This document shows positions 1 to 9,621 of a stretch of DNA of 64,000 nt, in pieces. Position numbers and translations under genes: made by a program. The number at the start of each line of letters is the position of its first letter. Positions within the stretch are counted from its first letter, which is position 1. The stretch is from Niveispirillum cyanobacteriorum (GTDB taxonomy: Bacteria > Pseudomonadota > Alphaproteobacteria > Azospirillales > Azospirillaceae). Location: the NCBI RefSeq assembly GCF_002868735.1, contig NZ_CP025612.1, positions 558,001 through 622,000 of the forward strand, given 5' to 3'. The notes beneath the pieces were generated by a model. It was not told the DNA's origin, ran no database searches, and saw only the letters and a program-made list of their open reading frames with translations.

Positions 1-2365
1 ATGTCGGCACGGTCAGGGTGGGCGTGTCGGCCACACCTGCCACCGCGACGGACAGGTTGCCACTGACGCTGACCGCGTTGGCCGTGCCATCCTTCGCCGT
101 GGCGGAGACACCCAGGGTCAGAGTGCCCGAATAATCCGCCGGCGGGGTGATGGTCAGTCCCGACAGATCCGCCGCCGTCAGCGACCAGACACCCCCACCC
201 AGGGAGGCGCCATGGTTCAGCGTAGCGCCCGCCGGCACACCGGTGATCTGAATGCCGCTGATGCTTTCCGATCCGTCCGTGTCGCCCAACGCCACCCCGA
301 CATTCAGGGCGATGGCGCTGCCTTCGCTGCCGCTGGCCTTGGCCAAGGTGAGGATGGGCGTATCGGTCATGGGCGCAATGGTGGCCGAAACGCTCTTGAG
401 GTTCAGGTTGTAATTTCCCTCTAACTCAGAGGCGACGGCCCCAACCTGGAAATTGATGGTGCCGCTGAAATTGGCGGGTGGGTTCAGTTTTAGCCCCACC
501 GCCTCTGCCGCCGTCACCGACCAGGTGCCCGTGCCGGCATTGTAGCGGCCCGCCGACAGAGTGGTCCCCGCCGGCAACCCCTTCACCACGAAGGACAGGG
601 CTTCCGATCCGTCCAGATCGCCCAGCACACCACTCAGCGACAGGGCCACGGCCTGATCTTCCGTTCCGGCAGCGGCAGAAAAGGTGACGGTCGGCAGATC
701 GGCCACGCCCTCGACATTGACGTTCAGCAGGCCGATCTGCGTGGTGATGCCCAGGACCTTCACTGATATGCCCAACTGGAAATCACTGCTGTCGTTGGTT
801 GGCGGCGTGATCTTCAGCGTGGACAGCAGGCTTTGCCCCACGGTCCAGGTGCCATCGGCATTCTTGGTGCCCGCTGAAAGCGTCGCCCCCGCCGGCACGC
901 CGCCGATAGTGACGCTCAACGCGCCCAGCAGGTTGAGGCTGACTAGACTGGTGCCGATGGTGATCGACGTATCCTCCAGCCCGTTAATGGCCGGAAGCAG
1001 CAGACCGGTTAGCACCTGCGCCACCTGTGCCGCCACGCTGACATTCAGCGTCTGCGACACCGAATTGGTTGATCCGCCCGCTGTGCTGGACTGTGCCGTC
1101 ACAGTGATGGGCAGGTTGCCATTGAAATTCAGGGGCGGCGTGATGGTCAGGCCGGTCAGCTGACCGGGCAGGACAGTCCAGGAACCGTCGCCATTATTCA
1201 CCCCCGCTGATAGACGTGCCCCGTTGGGGATGCCGGACAGCAGGTAGGTCAGGCTCTCCGAACCTCCCAGATCCGAAAGGGCACCTGAGATGGTCAGCGG
1301 GATGGCTGCGTGATAGGCGCCCGCCACATTGGCAACGGCCAGCGTCGGCAGATCCGCCGCCGCGCTCATCTGCACGGCCAGACTACCATTCACGGTCAGC
1401 GCATTAGCACCGGCCCCGACGCCGAAGGAGACGGACAGGTTGAAGTTCTGGCTGTAATTGGCGGGCGGAATCAGCTGCAGCCCTGTCAGATCGGCTAGGC
1501 TCAGCAGATAGGACCCGTTGGCCTGCACGGTCCCATGGTTCAGCGTGGCCCCCACCGGCAGACCCGTCACCAGCACCGTGTTGACATCACCGGCCAGCGC
1601 CACCGTCGACAGGCCGGGCAGAAGGTTCAGGGATATCGGCTGATCCTCCACCCCCAGCGTGGTTCCCAGGCTGACCGACAGGTCGGCATGTCCCAGGTTC
1701 GGCGCACCCAGGGCGGGTGCCACGGTGACAGCCAGGAAACCGCTGACGTTGGCCTGACTGCCGCTGAGGCTTTCCGTTGCAATAGCCTTAACCGCCAGGT
1801 TGAGCGTACCGCTGTAACTCTGGGCCGGTGTGAGGGTCAGCCCCGTGAGATCACCCTGCGACAAGGACCAGGTGGTGCTGCCATCGGCTGCCACGGCGGC
1901 AACCATGCCATGGTTCAGCACAGCGCCGGACGGCACGCCGCTGATAGTGACAGACAGCCGCTCCGATCCGTCCAGATCGGTCAGCACAGGGGCAATTACC
2001 AGCGGAATGGCGGCGTTGGCCAGCCCCGCCGCCGGCGTCAGCACCAGCGTCGGGGTATCGGCCACGCCGGTCACGCTGACGGGCAAGGATACGGTCGTCG
2101 TGGCCAGGGAACCGCCGACATTTTCCGTTGCTGTGGCCGTGATGCTCAGGTTGAAACTGCCACTGAAATTGGCGGGCGGTGTGACGGTCAGGCCCGCCAG
2201 CTGCCCGGCCTGCAGCACATACCCGACACCGGGCACCAGGGTCCCGGCGGACAGGGTGGCCCCCGCCGGTAGCCCTGACACGGTGTAGGCCAGGGTCTCC
2301 GACCCATCCAGATCGCGCACCTGACCCAGGATGTTCAGGGCGATGGGCTGGTCTTCCATGCCCAG
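1..2365 (-). repeat. Diverged Ig-like domain repeats of the giant adhesin
   Basis: About seven further units of roughly 330-345 bp continue the domain array towards the C-terminus. They share the VAD-x-PTL closing motif and the TGLPAG-type centre with the near-identical block but differ strongly in nucleotide sequence. The contrast suggests an older C-terminal array and a recently amplified N-terminal one. Several short plus-strand open frames here are antisense shadows of this coding sequence. Confidence 0.8.
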
Positions 2366-5300
2366 GGCCGGCAGTACAGCCAGGGTGGGTGCATCCGCCA
2401 GCGGGGCGATAGTCACCGACAGATTGCCACTGATCCGCGTTGTGGTGCTGTCAACAGAGGCTGACGCCGTCACCGTCAGGTTCAGCGTGCCGCTATAGTC
2501 TGCGGGCGGTGTGAGCTTGAGGCCGGTGAGCTGCGCGGCGGTCAGCGACCAGCTGCCATCGGCATTCTTGGTGCCGGCGGACAGGCTGGCGCCCGCAGGC
2601 AGGCCGGTGATGGTGACGGAGAGAACCTCACCCGTGGCGGCCCCCACCAGCCCTGCGGCGATGGAGAGCGACACCGGCTGATCCTCCAGCCCGATCGCGG
2701 GTGCCAGGGCCAGGGTGGGGGCGTCGGCGACGGGGGTGACCGTGACGGCCAGATGGCCGGACGTGCTGACCGAGGCGCCACCGACGCTGGCGGTTGCGGT
2801 GACGGTGAGGTCGATGGAACCGCTATAGTCTGCGGGCGGTGTGAGCTTGAGGCCGGTGAGCTGCGCGGCGGTGAGCGACCAGCTGCCATCGGCATTCTTG
2901 GTGCCGGCGGACAGGCTGGCGCCCGCGGGCAGGCCGGTGATGGTGACGGAGAGAACCTCACCCGTGGCGGCCCCCACCAGCCCTGCGGCGATGGAGAGGG
3001 AGACGGGCTGATCCTCCAGCCCGATGGCGGGTGCCAGGGCCAGGGTGGGGGCGTCGGCGACGGGGGTGACCGTGACGGCCAGATGGCCGGACGTGCTGAC
3101 CGAGGCGCCACCGACGCTGGCGGTTGCGGTAACGGTGAGGTCGATGGACCCGCTATAATCGGCGGGCGGTGTGAGCTTGAGGCCGGTGAGCTGTGCGGCG
3201 GTCAGCGACCAGCTGCCATCGGCATTCTTGGTGCCGGCGGACAGGCTGGCGCCCGCAGGCAGGCCGGTGATGGTGACGGAGAGAACCTCACCCGTGGCGG
3301 CCCCCACCAGCCCTGCGGCGATGGAGAGGGAGACGGGCTGATCCTCCAGCCCGATGGCGGGTGCCAGGGCCAGGGTGGGGGCGTCGGCGACGGGGGTGAC
3401 CGTGACGGCCAGATGGCCGGACGTGCTGACCGAGGCGCCACCGACGCTGGCGGTTGCGGTGACGGTGAGGTCGATGGAACCGCTATAGTCTGCGGGCGGT
3501 GTGAGCTTGAGGCCGGTGAGCTGCGCGGCGGTCAGCGACCAGCTGCCATCGGCATTCTTGGTGCCGGCGGACAGGCTGGCGCCCGCAGGCAGGCCGGTGA
3601 TGGTGACGGAGAGAACCTCACCCGTGGCGGCCCCCACCAGCCCTGCGGCGATGGAGAGGGAGACGGGCTGATCCTCCAGCCCGATGGCGGGTGCCAGGGC
3701 CAGGGTGGGGGCGTCGGCGACGGGGGTGACCGTGACGGCCAGATGGCCGGACGTGCTGACCGAGGCGCCACCGACGCTGGCGGTTGCGGTGACGGTGAGG
3801 TCGATGGAACCGCTATAGTCTGCGGGCGGTGTGAGCTTGAGGCCGGTGAGCTGCGCGGCGGTCAGCGACCAGCTGCCATCGGCATTCTTGGTGCCGGCGG
3901 ACAGGCTGGCGCCCGCAGGCAGGCCGGTGATGGTGACGGAGAGAACCTCACCCGTGGCGGCCCCCACCAGCCCTGCGGCGATGGAGAGGGAGACGGGCTG
4001 ATCCTCCAGCCCGATGGCGGGTGCCAGGGCCAGGGTGGGGGCGTCGGCGACGGGGGTGACCGTGACGGCCAGATGGCCGGACGTGCTGACCGAGGCGCCA
4101 CCGACGCTGGCGGTTGCGGTAACGGTGAGGTCGATGGACCCGCTATAGTCTGCGGGCGGTGTGAGCTTGAGGCCGGTGAGCTGCGCGGCGGTCAGCGACC
4201 AGCTGCCATCGGCATTCTTGGTGCCGGCGGACAGGCTGGCGCCCGCAGGCAGGCCGGTGATGGTGACGGAGAGAACCTCACCCGTGGCGGCCCCCACCAG
4301 CCCTGCGGCGATGGAGAGGGAGACGGGCTGATCCTCCAGCCCGATGGCGGGTGCCAGGGCCAGGGTGGGGGCGTCGGCGACGGGGGTGACCGTGACGGCC
4401 AGATGGCCGGACGTGCTGACCGAGGCGCCACCGACGCTGGCGGTTGCGGTGACGGTGAGGTCGATGGAACCGCTATAGTCTGCGGGCGGTGTGAGCTTGA
4501 GGCCGGTGAGCTGCGCGGCGGTCAGCGACCAGCTGCCATCGGCATTCTTGGTGCCGGCGGACAGGCTGGCGCCCGCAGGCAGGCCGGTGATGGTGACGGA
4601 GAGAACCTCACCCGTGGCGGCCCCCACCAGCCCTGCGGCGATGGAGAGGGAGACGGGCTGATCCTCCAGCCCGATGGCGGGTGCCAGGGCCAGGGTGGGG
4701 GCGTCGGCGACGGGGGTGACCGTGACGGCCAGATGGCCGGACGTGCTGACCGAGGCGCCACCGACGCTGGCGGTTGCGGTAACGGTGAGGTCGATGGACC
4801 CGCTATAGTCTGCGGGCGGTGTGAGCTTGAGGCCGGTGAGCTGCGCGGCGGTCAGCGACCAGCTGCCATCGGCATTCTTGGTGCCGGCGGACAGGCTGGC
4901 GCCCGCAGGCAGGCCGGTGATGGTGACGGAGAGAACCTCACCCGTGGCGGCCCCCACCAGCCCTGCGGCGATGGAGAGGGAGACGGGCTGATCCTCCAGC
5001 CCGATGGCGGGTGCCAGGGCCAGGGTGGGGGCGTCGGCGACGGGGGTGACCGTGACGGCCAGATGGCCGGACGTGCTGACCGAGGCGCCACCGACGCTGG
5101 CGGTTGCGGTGACGGTGAGGTCGATGGAACCGCTATAGTCTGCGGGCGGTGTGAGCTTGAGGCCGGTGAGCTGCGCGGCGGTCAGCGACCAGCTGCCATC
5201 GGCATTCTTGGTGCCGGCGGACAGGCTGGCGCCCGCGGGCAGGCCGGTGATGGTGACGGAGAGAACCTCACCCGTGGCGGCCCCCGCCAGCCCTGCGGCG

Positions 5301-6325
5301 ATGGAGAGCGACACCGGCTGATCCTCCAGCCCGATCGCGGGTGCCAGGGCCAGGGTGGGGGCGTCGGCGACGGGGGTGACCGTGACGGCCAGATGGCCGG
5401 ACGTGCTGACCGAGGCGCCACCGACGCTGGCGGTTGCGGTGACGGTGAGGTCGATGGAACCGCTATAGTCTGCGGGCGGTGTGAGCTTGAGGCCGGTGAG
5501 CTGCGCGGCGGTCAGCGACCAGCTGCCATCGGCATTCTTGGTGCCGGCGGACAGGCTGGCGCCCGCGGGCAGGCCGGTGATGGTGACGGAGAGAACCTCA
5601 CCCGTGGCGGCCCCCGCCAGCCCTGCGGCGATGGAGAGCGACACCGGCTGATCCTCCAGCCCGATCGCGGGTGCCAGGGCCAGGGTGGGGGCGTCGGCGA
5701 CGGGGGTGACCGTGACGGCCAGATGGCCGGACGTGCTGACCGAGGCGCCGCCGACGCTGGCGGTTGCGGTGACGGTGAGGTCGATGGAACCGCTATAATC
5801 GGCGGGCGGTGTGAGCTTGAGGCCGGTGAGCTGTGCGGCGGTCAGCGACCAGCTGCCATCGGCATTCTTGGTGCCGGCGGACAGGCTGGCACCCGCGGGC
5901 AGGCCGGTGATGGTGACGGAGAGAACCTCACCCGTGGCGGCCCCCACCAGCCCTGCGGCGATGGAGAGGGAGACGGGCTGATCCTCCAGCCCGATGGCGG
6001 GTGCCAGGGCCAGGGTGGGGGCGTCGGCGACGGGGGTGACCGTGACGGCCAGATGGCCGGACGTGCTGACCGAGGCGCCACCGACGCTGGCGGTTGCCGT
6101 GACGGTGAGGTCGATGGACCCGCTATAATCGGCGGGCGGTGTGAGCTTGAGGCCGGTGAGCTGTGCGGCGGTCAGCGACCAGCTGCCATCGGCATTCTTG
6201 GTGCCGGCGGACAGGCTGGCACCCGCGGGCAGGCCGGTGATGGTGACGGAGAGAACCTCACCCGTGGCGGCCCCCACCAGCCCTGCGGCGATGGAGAGGG
6301 AGACGGGCTGATCCTCCAGCCCGAT
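2366..6325 (-). repeat. Tandem 330-bp (110-residue) Ig-like domain array, near-identical copies
   Basis: Twelve consecutive units with an exact 330-bp period are visible; the one at 2,366-2,695 is partly diverged. Each encodes one Ig/cadherin-like beta-sandwich of the giant adhesin. Units differ only at scattered positions. Two linked variants recur, GTAACGGTGAGG with GATGGACCC and GTGACGGTGAGG with GATGGAACC, and partly alternate between about 3,790 and 5,110. Such identity implies recent unequal crossing-over or gene conversion, so copy number may vary between strains and may be collapsed or expanded in assemblies. Confidence 0.92.
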
Positions 6326-6360
6326 CGCCGAAGAGATTGTCAATGAGGGGGCAGACAGAC

Positions 6361-6963
6361 CTGCCCCGGTGCTGCCGTTGTTGGTTCCAGTGCCCGTCTC
6401 GGAGCCGGTTGAGCCTGTGCCGCCGGTGTTAGAGCCAGTGCCCGTGTCGGTGCCGGTCGAGCCGGTGCTTCCGGTGTTAGTGCCGGTGCCCGTCTCGGTA
6501 CCGGTCGAGCCGGTGCCGCCGGTGTTGGAGCCGGTACCCGTCTCGGTACCGGTCGAGCCGGTGCTGCCGGTGTTGGAGCCGGAGCCCGTCCCGGAACCGG
6601 TGGAACCCGTGCCACCAGTATTGGAACCTGTACCCGTCTCGGTACCGGTGGGGCCGGTGCCGCCACTGTTAGAGCCAGTGCCCGTCTCGGTACCGGTGGG
6701 GCCGGTGCCGCCGGTATTGGAGCCTGTACCCGTCTCGGTGCCGGTGGGGCCGGTGCCGCCGGTATTGGAGCCTGTACCCGTCTCGATGCCGGTAGAGCCG
6801 GAGCCACCAGTGTTAGAGCCAGTGCCCGTCTCGGTACCGGTGGGGCCGGTGTTGCCAGTGTTGGAGCCAGTGCTCGTCTCGGTACCGGTTGCGCCGGTGC
6901 TGCCGGTGTTGGAGCCGGTGCTCGTCTCAGTACCGGTGGAACCAGTGCCACCAGTGTTGGAAC
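6361..6963 (-). repeat. 16-residue Gly/Thr/Ser/Asn repeats, segment downstream of the IS
   Basis: About twelve 48-bp units encoding variants of [16 protein letters not shown], ending at the junction with the first Ig-like domain (…[20 protein letters not shown]). They are the same repeat family as 9,637-15,807 and were contiguous with it before the IS66 insertion. Confidence 0.9.
6956..6963. repeat. Left target-site duplication of the IS66 element (GTTGGAAC)
   Basis: Eight bases directly abutting the left IS end, identical to 9,637-9,644. The octamer belongs to the host 48-bp repeat, where GTTGGAAC or GTTGGAGC occurs in nearly every unit. Many equivalent targets were therefore available. Confidence 0.95.
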
Positions 6964-7044
6964 GTAAGCGGGTTCTGACGACACGTACTGCTGGTCGCGG
7001 GTTCATGAAATATTCCGCTGGTCAATGATCAGCGGAGGTTTGCG

Positions 7045-7644
7045 GTGGCGAGATCGGATCGCGAGGCTTTTTGGCGGCCGCACGTCGCGGCGTGGCGGCA
7101 AAGCGGAACGTCGTTGGCTGACTATGCCGCGGCGCACGGGATCGGCCGGTGGGCGCTGGGGCGCTGGTCGCGCCGGCTGGCGGCTTCGGATGGGGAGAGC
7201 GCTCCGGGTCATAGGGATGGTCCTGGTGCTGTCCCTATGACGGCGAGCGCTCCGATGGTGATGGAGGTGCTGACGGCGTCGCCCCACCGGCGCCGCTGGT
7301 CGGAACCCGAGAAACAGCGGCTCGTCGCCGAGACCTTCGAGCCGGGCATGAGCGTATCGCTGGTGGCCCGACGGCGCGGTGTCGATCCCAGTCTGCTGTT
7401 CCGCTGGCGCCGCCGCCTGGTCGGCCCGGCCGATCCGCTGCCCGTCTTTGCACCGGTGGAGGTGGCCCGCGGGGAGCCGACCCCGCCCCCGGCGGTGACT
7501 CCGGTGCCAACAGGGGGTGGGCTGATCGAGATCGAGTTGGCCGGCGGGCTCCGGCTCCGGGTTGACCAGCACGTCGACGCCGACGCGCTGCGCCGGGTGC
7601 TGGGGGTGCTGGGGGTGCTGGGGGTTCTGGAGGGGCCGCGATGA
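7045..7644 (+). CDS. tnpA: IS66 family protein TnpA (HTH accessory protein)
   Basis: A 199-residue accessory protein needed for IS66-type transposition, probably DNA-binding. It appears to contain two helix-turn-helix-like segments. Residues about 5-50 include SLADYAAAHGIGRWALGRW. Residues about 85-130 include MSVSLVARRRGVDPSLLFRWRRRL, the part normally seen in TnpA. Family members are often shorter, so the N-terminal segment looks like an extension. The C-terminus ends in a small GVL micro-repeat (a ggggtgct-type nucleotide repeat around 7,600-7,630). It overlaps tnpB by four bases (ATGA), indicating translational coupling. Confidence 0.88.
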   Translation: MARSDREAFWRPHVAAWRQSGTSLADYAAAHGIGRWALGRWSRRLAASDGESAPGHRDGPGAVPMTASAPMVMEVLTASPHRRRWSEPEKQRLVAETFEPGMSVSLVARRRGVDPSLLFRWRRRLVGPADPLPVFAPVEVARGEPTPPPAVTPVPTGGGLIEIELAGGLRLRVDQHVDADALRRVLGVLGVLGVLEGPR

Positions 7645-7994
7645 TCTCCCTTCCGGCCGGAGTGCGGATCTATCTCGCCTTGGAGCCCTGCGACATGCGC
7701 CGGGGGTTCGACGGGCTGGCGCTGATGGTGCAGCAGAGCCTGGGCAAGGACCCGTTCGCCGGGCATCTCTACATATTCCGAGGCAAAGGTGCTGGAAGAT
7801 TGAAAATCCTCTACGCTGACCAGAACGGCATGTGCCTGTTTGCCAAGCGGCTGGAGCGGGGGCGGTTCGTTTGGCCAATGACCCGCACGCCGGGCGGCAG
7901 TGTGGTGCTGACGCCGGCGGAATTGTCGCTGCTGCTCGAAGGGCTGGAATGGCGGCAGACCTTGCCTGCGCGGGGCCCGTCGGTTGCCGGGTAA
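7641..7994 (+). CDS. tnpB: IS66 family protein TnpB (Orf2)
   Basis: A 117-residue protein with the conserved TnpB pattern: LALEPCDMRRGFDGL near the N-terminus, then HLYIFRGKGAGRLKILYAD and GMCLFAKRLERGRFVWP. The length is normal for the family. The molecular role is not settled in general, but the gene is required for transposition of several IS66 elements. The start lies inside the end of tnpA, and tnpC follows closely. Confidence 0.93.
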   Translation: MISLPAGVRIYLALEPCDMRRGFDGLALMVQQSLGKDPFAGHLYIFRGKGAGRLKILYADQNGMCLFAKRLERGRFVWPMTRTPGGSVVLTPAELSLLLEGLEWRQTLPARGPSVAG

Positions 7995-8063
7995 CGGGCC
8001 GAAAAAATGAGGGAAGCCAGGGGTTTGGCTGGAATATGGACGATGTCCGGGGTAGAATCGACC

Positions 8064-9611
8064 ATGCGCCTCGACCTCGACAATCTGCCCGGCGATCCCG
8101 TCCTGCTCCAGCAGCTGGTGCGCGATCTCGCCGATATTGTCGAGCGCCAGAAGGCCGATCTGGTGGAGATGGAGCGGCTGCGCCTGCGGCTCCAGCAGAT
8201 GCAGCGCACACTCTATGGCCGCCGCTCCGAACGGCTCGATAGCGACCAGTTGGAGTTGGGACTGGAGGAGCTCGAGGCCGATATCGCCCAGCTCGAGACC
8301 AAGATCGCCGCACGCACGCCGGAGCCGGTGGAGGCCGAACCGGTGCGCCGCGGCCGGGACCTGCCCGATCATCTGCCCCATCACGACATCACCCTGGAGC
8401 CGGCGGACATCGACGCGGAGGCCGTCTGTCCCTGTTGCGGTGGCGCCCTGCATCCGGCCGGGGAGACCATCTCCAAGATGATCGACTACGTGCCCGCCCA
8501 GGTCCGGGTCCTGCGCATCCGCCGGCCGAAATACGGCTGTCGCGGTTGCGGATCGCTGCACCAAGCGCCCCCTCCGGAGAAGGCGATCGCCAAGGGCATG
8601 GCCACACCGGCGATGCTGGCCCATATCCTCACCAGCCGCTACTGCGACCACCTGCCGTTCTACCGGCAGGCCCAGATCCTGGCCCGCAATGGGTTCCCGG
8701 TCGACCGCTCGGTGCTGGCCGGCTGGGCCGGCCAGGGTTGCTGGTGGTTGGAGGCGGTGCATGCCGAGTTGGCGAAGGCGGTGTTCGCCTCCCCTAAGCT
8801 GTTCGCGGACGACACGCCGATGCCGACCCTGAACCCCGGGGCCGGGCGGGTGAAGATCGGCCGGTTTTGGGCCTATGCCCGGGATGACCGCCCCTGGCAG
8901 GGGCCGGACCCGCCGGCCGTGGTCTACTTCTACACCCCCGACCGCAAAGGCGAGCGCCCTGCCGACCATCTGCGGGGGTTCCGGGGCGTGCTCCAGGTCG
9001 ACGGCTATGCCGGGTTCGAGCGGCTGACCACCGGTGGGCAGGTCGTGCTCGCGGCCTGCTGGAGCCACGCACGCCGCCGTTTTTACGACCTGGCGCAGGA
9101 CGGATCGCCGATCGCGGCTGAAGCCCTGCACCGCATCGCCCAGCTCTATGCCATTGAGGAGCGCATCCGGGGGCGGACGGCGGCAGAACGCCGAGAGGCC
9201 CGACAGGCCCATGCCGTGCCGCTGGTCGACGATCTCAAGGCTTGGTTCGAGCAGGAACTCCGCCGCCTGCCGCAACGCGCCAAGCTGGCCGAGGCGATCC
9301 GATACGCGCTCGCCCGCTGGGACGGGCTGCGCGTCTATCTGGGCGACGGCCGGGTGGAGATGGACACCAACACTGTGGAACGGACGATCCGCCCGGTGAC
9401 AATCGGCAGAAAGAACAGCCTGTTCTCGGGCTCCGAGGGCGGGGGCAACCGATGGGCGGTAATCGCCTCTCTCGTCGAGACCTGCAAACTCAACGGCGTC
9501 GAGCCCTATGCCTACCTCCGCGACATCCTGGAGCGCATGGTCAACGGATATGCCGCCAACCGTCTCCAAGACCTGCTCCCGTGGAACTGGAAGCCAACCG
9601 TCAACACCTGA
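8064..9611 (+). CDS. tnpC: IS66 family transposase TnpC
   Basis: The DDE transposase of the element, about 515 residues from the ATG at 8,064. An upstream in-frame ATG at 8,007 would add 19 unconserved residues. An N-terminal leucine-zipper-like coiled coil (residues about 15-85) precedes a zinc-finger-like segment (CPCCGG, CRGC). The catalytic core follows, with candidate acidic residues in FADDTPMP (about 250), DGYAGFERL (about 313) and NTVERTIRP (about 438). The C-terminal block NSLFSGSEGGGNRWAVIASL is characteristic of IS66. It ends 25 bp before the right terminus and no frameshift is seen. Confidence 0.95.
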   Translation: MRLDLDNLPGDPVLLQQLVRDLADIVERQKADLVEMERLRLRLQQMQRTLYGRRSERLDSDQLELGLEELEADIAQLETKIAARTPEPVEAEPVRRGRDLPDHLPHHDITLEPADIDAEAVCPCCGGALHPAGETISKMIDYVPAQVRVLRIRRPKYGCRGCGSLHQAPPPEKAIAKGMATPAMLAHILTSRYCDHLPFYRQAQILARNGFPVDRSVLAGWAGQGCWWLEAVHAELAKAVFASPKLFADDTPMPTLNPGAGRVKIGRFWAYARDDRPWQGPDPPAVVYFYTPDRKGERPADHLRGFRGVLQVDGYAGFERLTTGGQVVLAACWSHARRRFYDLAQDGSPIAAEALHRIAQLYAIEERIRGRTAAERREARQAHAVPLVDDLKAWFEQELRRLPQRAKLAEAIRYALARWDGLRVYLGDGRVEMDTNTVERTIRPVTIGRKNSLFSGSEGGGNRWAVIASLVETCKLNGVEPYAYLRDILERMVNGYAANRLQDLLPWNWKPTVNT

Positions 9612-9621
9612 TCCAGTGCGA

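Larger units (their letters stand above)
1..6963 (-). pseudogene. Giant type I-secreted adhesin, C-terminal part cut off by IS66 insertion (continues past base 1)
   Basis: This is the downstream remainder of the gene that starts at 16,386. In the minus-strand frame whose codons begin at positions equal to 1 modulo 3, the Gly/Thr/Ser repeats (6,963-6,361) run directly into Ig/cadherin-like domains. Each domain opens with [12 protein letters not shown], contains [17 protein letters not shown] and [10 protein letters not shown], and closes with [12 protein letters not shown]. Base 1 still reads in this frame (…[15 protein letters not shown]), so the gene leaves the window and its C-terminal secretion signal is not visible. 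The fragment has no start of its own, being separated from the N-terminus by the mobile element. Domain style and operon context indicate a secreted, surface-bound adhesin of the large RTX/LapA-like kind. That class is known; the specific role in adhesion or biofilm is inferred. Confidence 0.85.

Noticed and set aside
2542-6081. Serial 79-codon minus-strand frames (Pro/Ser-rich) in every 330-bp unit
   Set aside because: These are periodic out-of-phase shadows of the Ig-like repeats, not small genes or a CRISPR-like array. The periodicity is 330 bp of coding repeat with no spacer structure.
2753-6346. A 1,197-codon plus-strand frame made of 110-residue repeats ([13 protein letters not shown]-rich)
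   Set aside because: It is the antisense of the 330-bp Ig-like repeats; the minus-strand translation gives recognisable beta-sandwich domains.
7209-9569. A 786-codon minus-strand frame across the IS
   Set aside because: It is antisense to tnpA, tnpB and tnpC, which carry clear IS66 motifs.
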